From assembly GCA_963703015.1 (NCBI GenBank), contig OY969779.1, forward strand, positions 1,488,001 to 1,552,000: a stretch of DNA of 64,000 nucleotides, given 5' to 3'. Positions 38,740 to 48,045 of the stretch are shown here, in pieces (position 1 is the first letter of the stretch; every line of letters starts with the position of its first letter). The position numbers were made by a program, and so were the translations under genes. Source of the stretch: Methanobacterium_B sp963703015 (GTDB taxonomy: Archaea > Methanobacteriota > Methanobacteria > Methanobacteriales > Methanobacteriaceae). Below the pieces are notes generated by a model. That model worked only from the letters and a program-made list of their open reading frames with translations. It did not search any database and was not told where the DNA came from.

Positions 38740-39558
38740 ATGAAAAAAATTGGATTTATAGGTTATGGAAGTATGGGCAGTGTGATATTAAATGGATTTT
38801 TAGATTCTGGAATTCTGAAACCATCCAATGTAACAGTTTCAACCAGGACAATTTCTAAACTAGCGGAATTAGAGAAAAATTATCCTGAAGTAGAAATAGC
38901 ACATGATAACATTCAAACTGCTCAAAATTCTGATATCATATTTCTTTTCACGGGCACTTCTGATGTTAAACACGTTATTGAAGAAATTAATGCCTATTTA
39001 TCTGAAAAAACCCATCTTATATATATTTCAGCAGCCTTGGGAATGGACTTGGTTGGCACTATTTTTAATGGCAAAATTACCAAGGTGATACCGTCAATCA
39101 CATCCGAAGTGCATGAAGGAGTTTCGCTCATCTGTCATCATGAATCTGTGACTACTGAAGAGTCTGATTTTGTTGACAATCTTTTCAGAACTGTTGGAGA
39201 TGTGAAAATTGTTGAAGAAGCAGATCTTGATGTTGGTGCAGACATAACCAGCTGTTCTCCTGCATTTATAGCAAAAATATTCCAAGAATTTTCAATCGAA
39301 GCATCAAACAACAGCAATTTTTCGAGGGAAGAAGCAGAGAAAATGATTATAAGCACATTGTACGGAACTTCCAAGCTACTCTATGAAAAAGGTTACGGAG
39401 TCGATGAGTTAGTATCTGCAGTTGCAACAAAGGGAGGCATAACAGAGGAGGGTGTTAAAATATTAGACAGAGAACTTCCAGAACTGTTCAATGAGATGTT
39501 TAAAACCACCATAAAAAAACATCAAATTATTCGAAGAGAACTCGAAGAACAGTATTGA
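38740..39558 (+). CDS. Pyrroline-5-carboxylate reductase-like NAD(P)-dependent oxidoreductase
   Basis: A 272-residue Rossmann protein starting MKKIGFIGYGSMGSVILNGF, with the GxGxMG NAD(P) motif. The later VIPSITSEVHEGVSLI and the C-terminal helical ATKGGITEEGVKIL are as in ProC. Whether it makes proline or is an F420-related or lactate-type paralogue cannot be told. The ATG at 38740 is chosen because AGGAG ends 7 bases before it; another ATG at 38734 is too close. It has no neighbours from a proline pathway. Confidence 0.72.
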   Translation: MKKIGFIGYGSMGSVILNGFLDSGILKPSNVTVSTRTISKLAELEKNYPEVEIAHDNIQTAQNSDIIFLFTGTSDVKHVIEEINAYLSEKTHLIYISAALGMDLVGTIFNGKITKVIPSITSEVHEGVSLICHHESVTTEESDFVDNLFRTVGDVKIVEEADLDVGADITSCSPAFIAKIFQEFSIEASNNSNFSREEAEKMIISTLYGTSKLLYEKGYGVDELVSAVATKGGITEEGVKILDRELPELFNEMFKTTIKKHQIIRRELEEQY

Positions 39559-39769
39559 TTCAATAACACAATCGGAGTTTACTTTTAACTTGGAATTTGA
39601 AAGAATCTGATGTTTGACCAATGAATTTATAAATGGGTTAGCAAAATATACTATGAATGTGTACAATTATCATGGTTACTTCTGTTAAACCCTATTAATT
39701 GTTGCTATGTCAGATTCAAATCTAGACATTTAATCAAGGTCAGATATTTAAACTCAAGTTGGTTATAAA

Positions 39770-40144
39770 ATGAAAAATCTCATACTTATTGTACTGTTAT
39801 TCGTGATGTTTATGGGCGTAGTTTATGGGGCTATTGTTGCAACAGGGGGTGAGCACTGGGACATGACAGGTAAAATTGTTGGGGTGTGCACAGCCGACAA
39901 TAACTCAACTGATGCTAATTCCATACTTGTACAAGGTGTTGTTACATCTGGAAATCAAGAAGCCAATGTAACTGTGAGGATCACCAATGATACCCAGTTA
40001 TACACCAAAAATGGAAATCAACGAAACCAAATAAACTTCTCAGATCTCAAATCAGGGCAGAGTGTTAATATTCAGTTTAAAGGCCCAATATTACAATCAT
40101 ATCCTCCACAAGCATCAGGAAGCCAAATAGTGGTCACTGGATAA
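39770..40144 (+). CDS. Small secreted protein with OB-like domain
   Basis: A 124-residue protein with an N-terminal signal peptide or anchor (MKNLILIVLLFVMFMGVVYG) and a following domain of about 95 residues with alternating strands (DMTGKIVGVCTADNN, ANVTVRITNDTQLYTK, SGQSVNIQFKGPI). The pattern resembles the DUF3221-type OB fold. It is likely outside the membrane. No function is known. It lies between the ProC-like gene and tRNA-Cys. Confidence 0.6.
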   Translation: MKNLILIVLLFVMFMGVVYGAIVATGGEHWDMTGKIVGVCTADNNSTDANSILVQGVVTSGNQEANVTVRITNDTQLYTKNGNQRNQINFSDLKSGQSVNIQFKGPILQSYPPQASGSQIVVTG

Positions 40145-40262
40145 AAATTAAAATTTTTTTAATGATACCAATGCCCATGATACTAAGATGATCCGTAAAT
40201 TTTGAGTAATCAATTGGTTTGGTACCTAAATAATAATTTTTTACACAATTTTCTCCGCAAGG

Positions 40263-40272
40263 TTTAAATATA
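40263..40272 (+). promoter_or_regulatory. TATA box for tRNA-Cys
   Basis: AAGG-TTTAAATATA lies about 26-30 bases before the tRNA-Cys start, with purines just upstream as in an archaeal BRE. Downstream tRNA-Trp may be transcribed from the same promoter. Confidence 0.6.
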
Positions 40273-40297
40273 AAATGCACGTATGTATATCTACTAT

Positions 40298-40370
<73 letters not shown>

Positions 40371-40416
40371 GAAAAATTAAATCAATGATTATTTGGGTCA
40401 TCCAAATATTATCATT

Positions 40417-40561
<145 letters not shown>

Positions 40562-40663
40562 TCTTATTTTAAATTATATAACTACTTATTCAATCCAAAT
40601 CCATACTAATTAATAATTGGATCTTAAATTTTCATGTTTAAATCAGTCGAGTAGGTGGATAAA

Positions 40664-41278
40664 TTGGAAATCATAGATGATATTATAATGATTGAAGGAA
40701 TAGGAAACGATTCTAATGTTTATATCTTTGATGATGTTATAGTTGACACTGGAACTGGTAATAACTGTAATTACATCATTGATTCAATATCTAAAGCAGG
40801 TTTATCCTTGGATGATCTCAGTTTAATCGTGAATACACACAACCACTTTGATCATATGGGTGGAAACAATTGTTTTGATTTGGATGTTGCAATGCACATC
40901 GATGATGCATTGGCAGTGGAAAATCAGGATAACAACGCAACTGTGGCAAACATGTTTGGAAGATCAATGGAAGGATTTAAAGTCACTCGCAAGCTTAAAG
41001 AAGGCGATAAAATACATAATTTCGAAGTTTTACACACTCCGGGCCACACTAAAGGAGGTATTTGTCTTTATGATGGTAAAACACTGATATCTGGAGATAC
41101 TGTTTTTGCTGGGGGAGGTTTCGGTAGAACAGATCTTGGAGGAAGTGTTGAGCAGATGAAAAATTCATTAGAAAGGCTAAGCAAGCTTGAAGTGCAAAAT
41201 TTGCTGCCAGGTCATGGTCCATGGACTGAAAATGGTTCAGAACATATTAAATTATCGTACAGAATGTTGGTGGGTTAA
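40664..41278 (+). CDS. Metallo-beta-lactamase fold hydrolase, glyoxalase II-like
   Basis: A 204-residue MBL-fold protein. Metal ligands are in THNHFDHMGG (HxHxDH), HTPGHTKGG, SGDTVF and LPGHGP. Its length and the lone domain fit the small glyoxalase II-like group, which also contains other thioesterases. A GTG at 40655 is in frame, but the TTG at 40664 is better spaced from GGTGGAT, so it is used here; either is possible. It follows tRNA-Trp. Confidence 0.85.
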   Translation: MEIIDDIIMIEGIGNDSNVYIFDDVIVDTGTGNNCNYIIDSISKAGLSLDDLSLIVNTHNHFDHMGGNNCFDLDVAMHIDDALAVENQDNNATVANMFGRSMEGFKVTRKLKEGDKIHNFEVLHTPGHTKGGICLYDGKTLISGDTVFAGGGFGRTDLGGSVEQMKNSLERLSKLEVQNLLPGHGPWTENGSEHIKLSYRMLVG

Positions 41279-41400
41279 ATCTGGATTTAATCGAGTATAT
41301 GTTTAACACTTCAAATTGGTTAAATACAATTTTTTTTATCCCAAGTTACATTTAAAATAAATCCTTTAAAAAAAATAAGTTAACTTTTAAGTAAAAAAAT

Positions 41401-42051
41401 TTAAGCAGTGAACAATTTGGTTGTTTTTTTGACTGCGTTGCTTTTTACAAGTACGGATATTCTGTTGCCTCTGTTTAAAACATCGTCTTTTTTGGGAATA
41501 TTAATTTCACCATTTTTGTAGAGGGCTGCAATTATATAATCGTCTGTGGGACTTATGTCTACAACTTTCTTGCCTATCACATTCTTATTTTCTACTTGAA
41601 TCTCAAGAAGTTCAGCATTACCTTGACCAATAATAATCAGATCTGCAATTTTTGGCCTGATAATTAATTTTTCAAGGTAACTAGCAGCCGTGAGTTCAGG
41701 GCTTATTACATCATCAATTCCAACTTTTTTAAATGCATCTTCATGATCTGGGTTACTGACCCTTGCAATAATCTTTTTTGGATTGTACTCTTTAACTAAA
41801 ATACTTGATAATAAATTAGCTTCATCATGCCCTGTGGCAGCTACAAAAACATCAGCATCTGATATATTGGCTTCTTCAAGGGTTTTGATGTCTGTACCAT
41901 TACCACAAATAATTAAAGCATCTAATTCACTGGCTGCATTATTGCACAAATTCGAATCATTCTCTATGAGGGTAACATCGTGACCGCTTGCTACAAGAGA
42001 TGCTGCAAGGTTAAGTCCAACTCTTCCGCCCCCCATTATAACTACATACAT
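41401..42051 (-). CDS. trkA: Potassium uptake protein TrkA
   Basis: A 216-residue TrkA with the NAD-binding Rossmann domain (IMGGGRVGLNLAASLVASGH and VFVAATGHDEANL) and the C-terminal RCK_C domain (from about residue 137). It gates the TrkH channel in response to nucleotides. It lies 104 bases downstream of trkH on the same strand, so the pair is likely one unit. Confidence 0.94.
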   Translation of the reverse strand: MYVVIMGGGRVGLNLAASLVASGHDVTLIENDSNLCNNAASELDALIICGNGTDIKTLEEANISDADVFVAATGHDEANLLSSILVKEYNPKKIIARVSNPDHEDAFKKVGIDDVISPELTAASYLEKLIIRPKIADLIIIGQGNAELLEIQVENKNVIGKKVVDISPTDDYIIAALYKNGEINIPKKDDVLNRGNRISVLVKSNAVKKTTKLFTA

Positions 42052-42155
42052 AGATAAACCCCAATTAAATCGATAACCATAAATAAATCCTCTTAAACTT
42101 TTTTTTGCAGGTTAATATTAAATATACCAACAAGTAATTTATCCCATTATATCTT

Positions 42156-43598
42156 TTACCTATTAAACCTTTTGAATAGATCAAAACTTCCCTTAAGAAG
42201 GACCAATGCTGGAATTATCTCAATCCTACCAATCCACATTCCTATAATAAGTAATATCTCAGGTATGGTGGGCATTGTAGGCCCAGTTATACCCACAGAA
42301 AGGCCTACGTTACCTTGTGCAGATGCAATTTCAAATAAAGAATCGATTCCTCCGTAGCCGTATGACATAAAGATGAACCATGCAATCAAAATGAAGAACA
42401 GGTATAAAAATGTGTAACTTCCAGCTTCTTTAATTTCTGCATCTTTAACAGTTTTTCCACTTATTTTTCTTGGAAAAACAGAGCCTTCTGGTGATAAAAC
42501 CTTCACAACTTCCCAATAAATTCCCTTAATTAACGTAACTACTCTAATGAGTTTAAGAGCACCGGTGGTTGAACCTGCAGCCATACCAATTATCATACAA
42601 ACTATCAGTATGACCTTGGTGTAATCTGTCCATCCAAACATTATGCTCACTGGTTCGGTGTTAGATCCTGTACAGCTCAGTGCTGAAACAATGTAAAATA
42701 TGGAATTAAGGGATGTGAAATGTGAAACAGTAAATAGCATAATAGAAAAAACAGCAACAATAATTAACATGGCCTGAAATTGTATATCACGAAATACATC
42801 CCAAATCTTTCCTTTAAGAGCTTTGTAATGAACCAGGAAACTGGTTCCTCCAAGTATCATAAGCAGTATGGTTATAATTGTAATTGGAACGCTGTTGTAA
42901 AACCCTATGTTATCATTTTTTATGGACATTCCACCTGTTGACAAGTTGGTGAAACAGTTGTTAATAGCATCAAAAAGAGACATTCCTGCGAGTATGTAGA
43001 GAACAATTCCAAGAATGGTATAAAAGAGATAAATCCACCATATTGTCCTCACTGTATTTGCTATGCTTGGTTTGATCTTTTCTTCCCGGGCTTCTGCTTT
43101 GTAAAGTCTAGCGGCAGCTGTTCCAGGACGAATTAAGATTCCAATAACTACAATGACAACTCCAAGTCCACCCACCCATTGTTCAAGGCTTCTCAAAAAC
43201 AGTACTGATTGTGGAAGTATCTGTACATTTGTGTACATTGATAAACCGCTTCCAGTCCAAGCAGACATACTTTCGAAGTAGGCATTTAAGAAACTGATAT
43301 CTGTAGCGTACATCAAACATATACTGCCCATTAACGCGGCCCAAAGCCAAGCTAGGGCTGCTATAATCATCCCATGTTTGAGTTTTAAGTTGATATTATC
43401 AGAAAATTTTATCTTAAGAATGTAACCTATGGACATGGAAAGAATACCTGCCAATAGAAATCCTTCAAAATCGTTTTCCCCATAAATTAAAGCAACGATT
43501 AAAGGTATCAGCATTACTATACCAATTCCTTCCATTACAGTTCCAAGATTCTTAAAAATCAGATAAAAATCTTTTTTTCTTAGATAAGCAATCATCAA
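42156..43598 (-). CDS. trkH: Potassium transporter TrkH
   Basis: A 480-residue membrane protein with about ten membrane segments. The pore loops carry the filter glycines typical of TrkH (SAWTGSGLSMY, NLSTGGMSI, SALSCTGSNTE, ASAQGNVGLSVGITGPTMP). TrkH passes K+ into the cell and is gated by TrkA. A second Met one codon after the first is also a possible start. It heads the trkH-trkA pair. Confidence 0.94.
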   Translation of the reverse strand: MMIAYLRKKDFYLIFKNLGTVMEGIGIVMLIPLIVALIYGENDFEGFLLAGILSMSIGYILKIKFSDNINLKLKHGMIIAALAWLWAALMGSICLMYATDISFLNAYFESMSAWTGSGLSMYTNVQILPQSVLFLRSLEQWVGGLGVVIVVIGILIRPGTAAARLYKAEAREEKIKPSIANTVRTIWWIYLFYTILGIVLYILAGMSLFDAINNCFTNLSTGGMSIKNDNIGFYNSVPITIITILLMILGGTSFLVHYKALKGKIWDVFRDIQFQAMLIIVAVFSIMLFTVSHFTSLNSIFYIVSALSCTGSNTEPVSIMFGWTDYTKVILIVCMIIGMAAGSTTGALKLIRVVTLIKGIYWEVVKVLSPEGSVFPRKISGKTVKDAEIKEAGSYTFLYLFFILIAWFIFMSYGYGGIDSLFEIASAQGNVGLSVGITGPTMPTIPEILLIIGMWIGRIEIIPALVLLKGSFDLFKRFNR

Positions 43599-43730
43599 AC
43601 TATCATGTCAATTGATCTAATATAAATATTTAGAAAAAATAAGAAAATTTGGAAAGTTAGATTAACAAATTGTCCTGTTAACTCTAACTAGTTCTTGTTA
43701 ATTTTTAGTTCAATGCTAACTACTATACTA

Positions 43731-44510
43731 TTATTTCTCTTCTTTGCTCATATTTTCTGTTTTTAGGAAGCTTGCAATGTCAGTAATGCTGTTCATCAAA
43801 GGAGCTGGGAATATTATTGTTGAATTTTTCTCAACTGCTATCTGGTTTAGTACCTGCATAATTCTAAGCTGAAGAGCAATTGGATGTTCAGATATGATGT
43901 CTGCAGCATCTCCAAGTTTGGCTGCGGATAAATACTCTCCTTCTGCAGCAATAATTTTGGCTCTTTTTTCCCTTTCTGCTTCAGCTTGCATTGCAATAAC
44001 CCGTTTCATGGTATCTGGAAGTTTAATATCTTTAATTTCAACAGTAGTAACATTTATTCCCCATGGTTCGCTGTGTTTGTCGATTATTTCCTTTATTTTA
44101 GTGTTGATTTTGGGTGTTTCCGAAAGTATTTCATCGAGATTAAATTGACCAACAACACTCCTAACTGTAGTTTGTGATATCTGATTCACTGCTCTGTTGT
44201 AATTTTCAACTTCCACAACTGCTTTGTAAGGGTCCATTATTTTGAAGTAAGCAACTGCTGCCACATCAATGGACACGTTGTCTTCGGTTATAATTTTCTG
44301 GGAAGGGATAGGCATTGTAACGATCTGTAGTGATGCCTTAACCATCCTATCAACCACTGGAATTATGAGCCTTAAACCCGGCTCTTTCACTCCAATGACC
44401 TTACCTACTCGGAAAACCACACCTCTTTCATATTGGTTTACAACTCGTATTGATAGTCCTAAAAAAATCAGAATAATTATTCCAATTATTATTATGGTAA
44501 ATAAGTCCAT
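43731..44510 (-). CDS. Stomatin/slipin family SPFH-domain protein
   Basis: A 259-residue protein with an N-terminal membrane segment (residues about 4-24), then an SPFH/band 7 domain (VNQYERGVVFRVGKV, TEDNVSIDVAAVAYF) and a helical part with AEAEREKRAKIIAAEGE. It forms oligomers on membranes and often works with an NfeD partner, but none is adjacent. It lies 132 bases from trkH, and a structural link to K+ transport is not shown. The ATG follows GGAGGTAATTGA. Confidence 0.9.
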   Translation of the reverse strand: MDLFTIIIIGIIILIFLGLSIRVVNQYERGVVFRVGKVIGVKEPGLRLIIPVVDRMVKASLQIVTMPIPSQKIITEDNVSIDVAAVAYFKIMDPYKAVVEVENYNRAVNQISQTTVRSVVGQFNLDEILSETPKINTKIKEIIDKHSEPWGINVTTVEIKDIKLPDTMKRVIAMQAEAEREKRAKIIAAEGEYLSAAKLGDAADIISEHPIALQLRIMQVLNQIAVEKNSTIIFPAPLMNSITDIASFLKTENMSKEEK

Positions 44511-45265
44511 TCAATTACCTCCTTAACATATTTTCATTAATATTTTATTGGTTTTTTATCTTATTATAAATTGTTATTAAAGAAAATTTTTGTTGAATTT
44601 CGTTAAAATTTTATTTAGCGCTTGATTCTGCCTATTTATACAACTTACTTAATTAGTACTGAGATATCTGTCAACTCAAAAGACTACACTTCTTAAGGAG
44701 GCATTCTTAATTGGAATCGGATTTAACGCAGATGTTCGATCTGATTTTGGACCTAAAAATTAGATTAACTTTCATAAATTAAATAATTAAATTATCAAAC
44801 CATTGGTCATCCTTAAAAATTGATTTAAATAGTTTCAGTAGATTTTCATAAATAATCTTTTAATGATTTATATAAAATTCTAAATGCAGTTTTAGATTGT
44901 TTTAGCACGATCTATATGCTTGAATTAGATTTTAATCATCTAAATTCTGGTTGTATTAACATTGTTTCAATTTTCTAAGGTGGGTTTCACTTTAAGAGGG
45001 AGTGGGCCAATTAATAAACGTTTAAATCAGGTTCTATTTTCAATAAATTGTATGATATGAACTAATTTCTTGAAAAAAAGGATTCAGAGAAGTTATTAAT
45101 TTAGGCGTATTTAAAACGGGTTATAAAGATTAGTTTCAATAATAAAAGCTTTTTAGACTGTTTAATTTCGCTTTTGGCACCGAAGCTTTTAAATGTTTTG
45201 TACTGTTAACTATTAATTAGTCTGGAAAATTCTTTGATGGATATTTCCGACACGGAGGGGTTATT
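44511..45265. other. Long AT-rich gap without a confident gene
   Basis: About 755 bases with no reliable coding frame. It holds the start region of the slipin gene, a short frame with a perfect ribosome-binding site (44695-44782), and the promoter of the peptidase (AAGCTTTTAAATG near 45184-45196). No RNA gene or repeat is recognised. Confidence 0.5.
44711..44782 (+). CDS. Possible 23-residue peptide or gene remnant
   Basis: AAGGAGG at 44695-44701 stands 9 bases before a TTG that opens a 23-codon frame (MESDLTQMFDLILDLKIRL and four more residues) ending in TAA. Such a ribosome-binding site is unlikely by chance in AT-rich DNA, but the frame is very short and matches nothing known. It may be a leader peptide or the start of a lost gene. 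Confidence 0.25.
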   Translation: MESDLTQMFDLILDLKIRLTFIN

Positions 45266-46132
45266 ATTAAGCGAGAATTAATGTTGGTTGTGTTAATGAT
45301 ATTTGGATTGGCACTAATCATGAATGTTGGCAGTGTTTCTGCTGCTACTCAAACCAATACAACTGTTCAATCACACACAACTGTTCAGTCAACGACTACA
45401 ACAACTAAAGTGACTACTACTGTAAAAAAAACAACAACTAAGAAGGTTGCAACGAATTCTTACGGTCTAACAACAGCCCAAATAAAGGATGGGTTGAACC
45501 GAGCACAAGTTTTCTACAACAAAAAAAATAGGTTACCAAACTACGTGACTTTTGGATCTAAAAAAATTTCAATTACAAATTTCCAAAAAATTTTAACAGC
45601 ATATGGTCTTAAAATAGTAGTAAAAACCTATGCAAATGGATGGGTAACAGTTAAAAATCTGGTTTATGATCATCAGGATACTTCTTACACCTGCGGACCG
45701 TCTTCACTTAAAATGGAACTGTCTGATTATGGGCTCTCACTTAATGAAATGGCACTTGCATCCTATTCAAGTTCTAATTCAAATGTGGGAACCACACACT
45801 CGGGATTGATAAATGCTGTGAAAAAAGTAAATTCTATCTACGGTACTAAATTTAGTGCATGGGATTCAAACTTTTCTTCAGTAGGTTGGGCAGGACTTTA
45901 CAAGTACATATCAACCAATCATCCAGTTATACTTCATATAAGGTCATTTTTAAACCCAAATACCTCCGGACACTACGTTGTGCTTGCGGGGTTGAATATG
46001 AATTCTGGACTTGCAAAACTGGCTGATCCATCATATGGTTACAGAACCATTTCTTTCAGTGCATTACTTTCCAGAATGAATTGGGTTGTATCTACTGGAA
46101 GAACAACGAAACCTGTAATATTTGTAAATTAA
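45266..46132 (+). CDS. Secreted C39-like cysteine peptidase with pseudomurein-binding repeat
   Basis: A 288-residue secreted protein. The signal peptide ends in SVSAA, and a Thr-rich linker follows (residues about 28-60). Then comes a pseudomurein-binding repeat (LTTAQIKDGLNRAQVFYNKK, about residues 68-112) and a C39-like papain-fold domain with Cys in YTCGPSSLKM, His in GHYVVLAG and Asp in ADPSYGYR. It probably cleaves peptide bonds in the pseudomurein cell wall, like PeiW/PeiP. The start is probably an ATT at 45266: GGAGG lies 7 bases upstream and MKRELMLV gives a normal charged signal start. An ATG at 45281 is 22 bases from that site. Confidence 0.82.
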   Translation: MKRELMLVVLMIFGLALIMNVGSVSAATQTNTTVQSHTTVQSTTTTTKVTTTVKKTTTKKVATNSYGLTTAQIKDGLNRAQVFYNKKNRLPNYVTFGSKKISITNFQKILTAYGLKIVVKTYANGWVTVKNLVYDHQDTSYTCGPSSLKMELSDYGLSLNEMALASYSSSNSNVGTTHSGLINAVKKVNSIYGTKFSAWDSNFSSVGWAGLYKYISTNHPVILHIRSFLNPNTSGHYVVLAGLNMNSGLAKLADPSYGYRTISFSALLSRMNWVVSTGRTTKPVIFVN

Positions 46133-46327
46133 AAAAAATAGTTTCAAGTTCTAAACAAAGCTTAAGAAGTTGAAATACTTACTATTTTTTTTATTTATTT
46201 GATCTACTTAATGCTTGTTTTATTTGGAATCTATAGAAAATATTAATATGATTATTAAACAAATAAAATTAAGATATAACATGATAGTGGGATGATTTTC
46301 ATTTAAAATTTGAGGAGTAAGTTTAGA

Positions 46328-46651
46328 ATGCTGATATTAACCACACCAAATATTGAAGGGCATAAAATCGTTGAATACTATGGATTAGTGACTGGGGAAT
46401 CATTGTTAGGTGCCAACGTTTACAAAGATCTTTTTTCAGGAGTTAGGGATGTAGTTGGAGGTAGAACATCTGCATATGAAGAAGAACTAAAAAAGGCCCG
46501 TGACCTTGCAATTGGTAGTATGGAAGAAAAAACAAGCAAAAAAGGCGGAAATGCCATTGTAGGAATTCGCATTAAATACAACAACCTCGGTGGAACAATG
46601 GGAAATACTATAATGGTAACTGTAACCGGAACTGCAGTTAAATATGAATAA
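46328..46651 (+). CDS. YbjQ/UPF0145 family protein
   Basis: A 107-residue protein starting MLILTTPNIEGHKIVEYYGL. The family segment VTGESLLGANVYKDLFSGVR and the C-terminal AIVGIRIKYN are typical of UPF0145 (YbjQ), a pentameric beta-rich fold linked to heavy-metal binding, of unproven function. The frame is open to a TTG at 46310, but GAGGAG there is the ribosome-binding site, so the ATG at 46328 is used. It follows the peptidase by about 195 bases. Confidence 0.88.
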   Translation: MLILTTPNIEGHKIVEYYGLVTGESLLGANVYKDLFSGVRDVVGGRTSAYEEELKKARDLAIGSMEEKTSKKGGNAIVGIRIKYNNLGGTMGNTIMVTVTGTAVKYE

Positions 46652-46968
46652 TAATTTTAAACAAACATTAATTGCGGTTCTAAAAGAATAAAATCATGGT
46701 ATTTATTAAATTATTACGGACTTTTTACCAAAACTAATTTTTTTTTATTCTGATACTTATCTTCAGAAATTCTCATTTCAAACCTGAAATTTGATCAATT
46801 AAACCCATTTTAGATTTGATGAGCGGGTATTTTTCAGGATTAGTAAACTATTAATGTTAAATCAAATAACGTTTTAGAAGGAAATTGAATATGGAAAACA
46901 AAACATTCCAATTTTAGGTTGATAAAAAAAGTTTATTGTAAACTGTTTGTTTTTTTAAAGGTGATCCA
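46652..46968. other. AT-rich gap
   Basis: About 317 bases, AT-rich, with no coding frame, RNA gene or clear repeat. The last part supplies the ribosome-binding site AAAGGTGATCCA of the next gene. Confidence 0.5.
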
Positions 46969-47973
46969 TTGCATATTAATCGTTTGAGTTTTATTGGGCT
47001 GATCATGATTGTTTTTAGTTTAGTTTTGATCGCTGTGAATACTTTCGATAATTTAATTCTGGAATTAACATACCCATTTCTCATGGGATCTTCCAAGGGA
47101 AAGTCAATAATATTTTTCCTGTTAATGGGAAGTCTGTTAATACTATCAGAGATAATTCAAAGTTCTAAATTCCCAAAAAAATTGAATGTATTTAATAAAT
47201 CAGGAAATTATTATCTTAAACTTCTAATTATTATAATTTCAATCACTTATGTGCTGGGAATTCTGATAGAAATATTGATCAGACTTAAATTTGGAGTATC
47301 AATATTCACAACCTTTGTTTCCACGGATCCTGGAATTGGGACAAGTAGTATAATACACAGCCATGTTTACAAATCAATGTTAGGTATTTTAATATCAGAC
47401 ATTGGACTGGGTTTACCATCAAATATTCATACTGCAATTTCAATTTCAGCCTATGTTCCACGGTTTGCAGCTATCATTTTCGTCGTTTTTCCTGTTGTTT
47501 ACATATTGGGGGTTTTATCGACTACAAAACGTCATGATATACAAAATCTAATCTTGATATTTGCAATCACAACAACTATGATAGGTATGTTGGATGGGGG
47601 ACTTTTCTCAGCGCCTGCAATGGTTGGATTGGCAGGTTTACTTGGGATTTACTCAATAAAAAAACCATTCTCTCCCAGAAATCTGATCAAACCCTCGATG
47701 ATTATCATTCTACTCTTGATTTTAAGAATACTCATCAGCTTCATGGGCAGCACTCCTGATGTGTATGAAATAACGATTTTAGGTGAACATGAAAATGTGC
47801 CCATGATTGGATTTAATATTATAAATGAACGGATTGTAGGTAACAACACAATTATAACAGTGTCGGCTAACATGAATGAATTTACAGCTTTGAACAATTC
47901 ATTTAACATATTAAAGGATAAATATAACCTGTTTTTTGTTTCATGGGATAGTTATTCTTTTTTTAGAGGCTGA
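46969..47973 (+). CDS. Polytopic membrane protein of unknown function
   Basis: A 334-residue protein with about seven hydrophobic segments (near residues 5-25, 47-58, 80-100, 128-145, 158-180, 190-220 and 240-260) and a C-terminal soluble domain of about 75 residues. The start is TTG at 46969 behind AAAGGTGATCCA. No family is recognised. It lies 72 bases before the fused glycosyltransferase gene on the same strand, so a role in envelope polymer assembly is possible, by context only. Confidence 0.65.
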   Translation: MHINRLSFIGLIMIVFSLVLIAVNTFDNLILELTYPFLMGSSKGKSIIFFLLMGSLLILSEIIQSSKFPKKLNVFNKSGNYYLKLLIIIISITYVLGILIEILIRLKFGVSIFTTFVSTDPGIGTSSIIHSHVYKSMLGILISDIGLGLPSNIHTAISISAYVPRFAAIIFVVFPVVYILGVLSTTKRHDIQNLILIFAITTTMIGMLDGGLFSAPAMVGLAGLLGIYSIKKPFSPRNLIKPSMIIILLLILRILISFMGSTPDVYEITILGEHENVPMIGFNIINERIVGNNTIITVSANMNEFTALNNSFNILKDKYNLFFVSWDSYSFFRG

Positions 47974-48045
47974 AATCGAAAAATAGATATAATTTTTAAG
48001 GATATATATAAAACATATTAGAATACTGAGGGTGAAATTATTAGT

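Noticed and set aside
44511..45265. A full gene or structured RNA in the long gap
   Set aside because: No long frame, conserved motif or compensating stem set was found by eye; only the short frame at 44711 stands out.
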